From contig JAQXFM010000237.1 in assembly GCA_029250305.1 (NCBI GenBank), positions 1 through 5,526 on the forward strand: 5,526 bases of DNA, written 5' to 3'. How positions within the stretch are numbered: the first letter of the stretch is position 1; every line of letters begins with the position of its first letter. The notes below the pieces were generated by a model. It was not told where the DNA came from and ran no database searches. It saw only the letters and a list, made by a program, of their open reading frames with translations. The position numbers were made by a program, and so were the translations under genes. The stretch is from Candidatus Poseidoniaceae archaeon (GTDB lineage Archaea > Thermoplasmatota > Poseidoniia > Poseidoniales > Poseidoniaceae). Shown piece by piece: positions 5,502 to 5,526 of the stretch.

Positions 5502-5526
5502 GGTTTGCCCTGTGCTGATTGAGTTG

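Overview
The window most resembles a genome fragment of a planktonic marine archaeon, with Marine Group II (Poseidoniales, Euryarchaeota) as the best guess. The main reason is the large surface protein on the minus strand. It carries a long series of 22-residue acidic repeats with the pattern D-x-D-x-D-x-x-G-D-N-x-D-x-F-P-x-D-x-x-E-W, which I associate with this group, and it ends in a membrane anchor with a short C-terminal tail. TATA-like elements about 30-40 bases ahead of some starts, and one plus-strand gene with no visible ribosome binding site, also fit an archaeon. The assignment is an inference: there is no rRNA or other marker here, and two genes (dUTPase and an RsuA-type pseudouridine synthase) are of families best known from bacteria.

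Layout, left to right. Bases 1-534 (minus) hold the first 178 codons of a gene that runs off the left edge; its product looks like an SPFH/Band-7-like protein. Directly upstream of it, one base away, is a 175-residue all-helical protein of unknown function (536-1063, minus), so the two very probably form an operon. Next is a complete trimeric-type dUTPase (1129-1581, minus). Divergent from it, across a 98-base gap with one candidate TATA element, is a small two-helix membrane protein (1680-1940, plus). This gene converges on an RsuA-family rRNA pseudouridine synthase (1937-2707, minus), and the two stop codons overlap within a perfect inverted repeat. The right half (2769-5501, minus) is one large gene for a secreted, membrane-anchored GDSL/SGNH hydrolase: signal peptide, beta-rich N-terminal domain, hydrolase domain with a complete catalytic set, thrombospondin type 3-like calcium-binding repeats, transmembrane helix and C-terminal tail.

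The genes do not form one pathway. The dUTPase is nucleotide-pool housekeeping, the pseudouridine synthase is RNA modification, and the hydrolase is a cell-surface enzyme that probably acts on external esters, lipids or glycan acyl groups. The SPFH-like and helical pair is the part whose job is least clear. No RNA gene, insertion sequence, CRISPR array or defence locus was recognised. All non-coding gaps are under 100 bases, so no long empty stretch exists.
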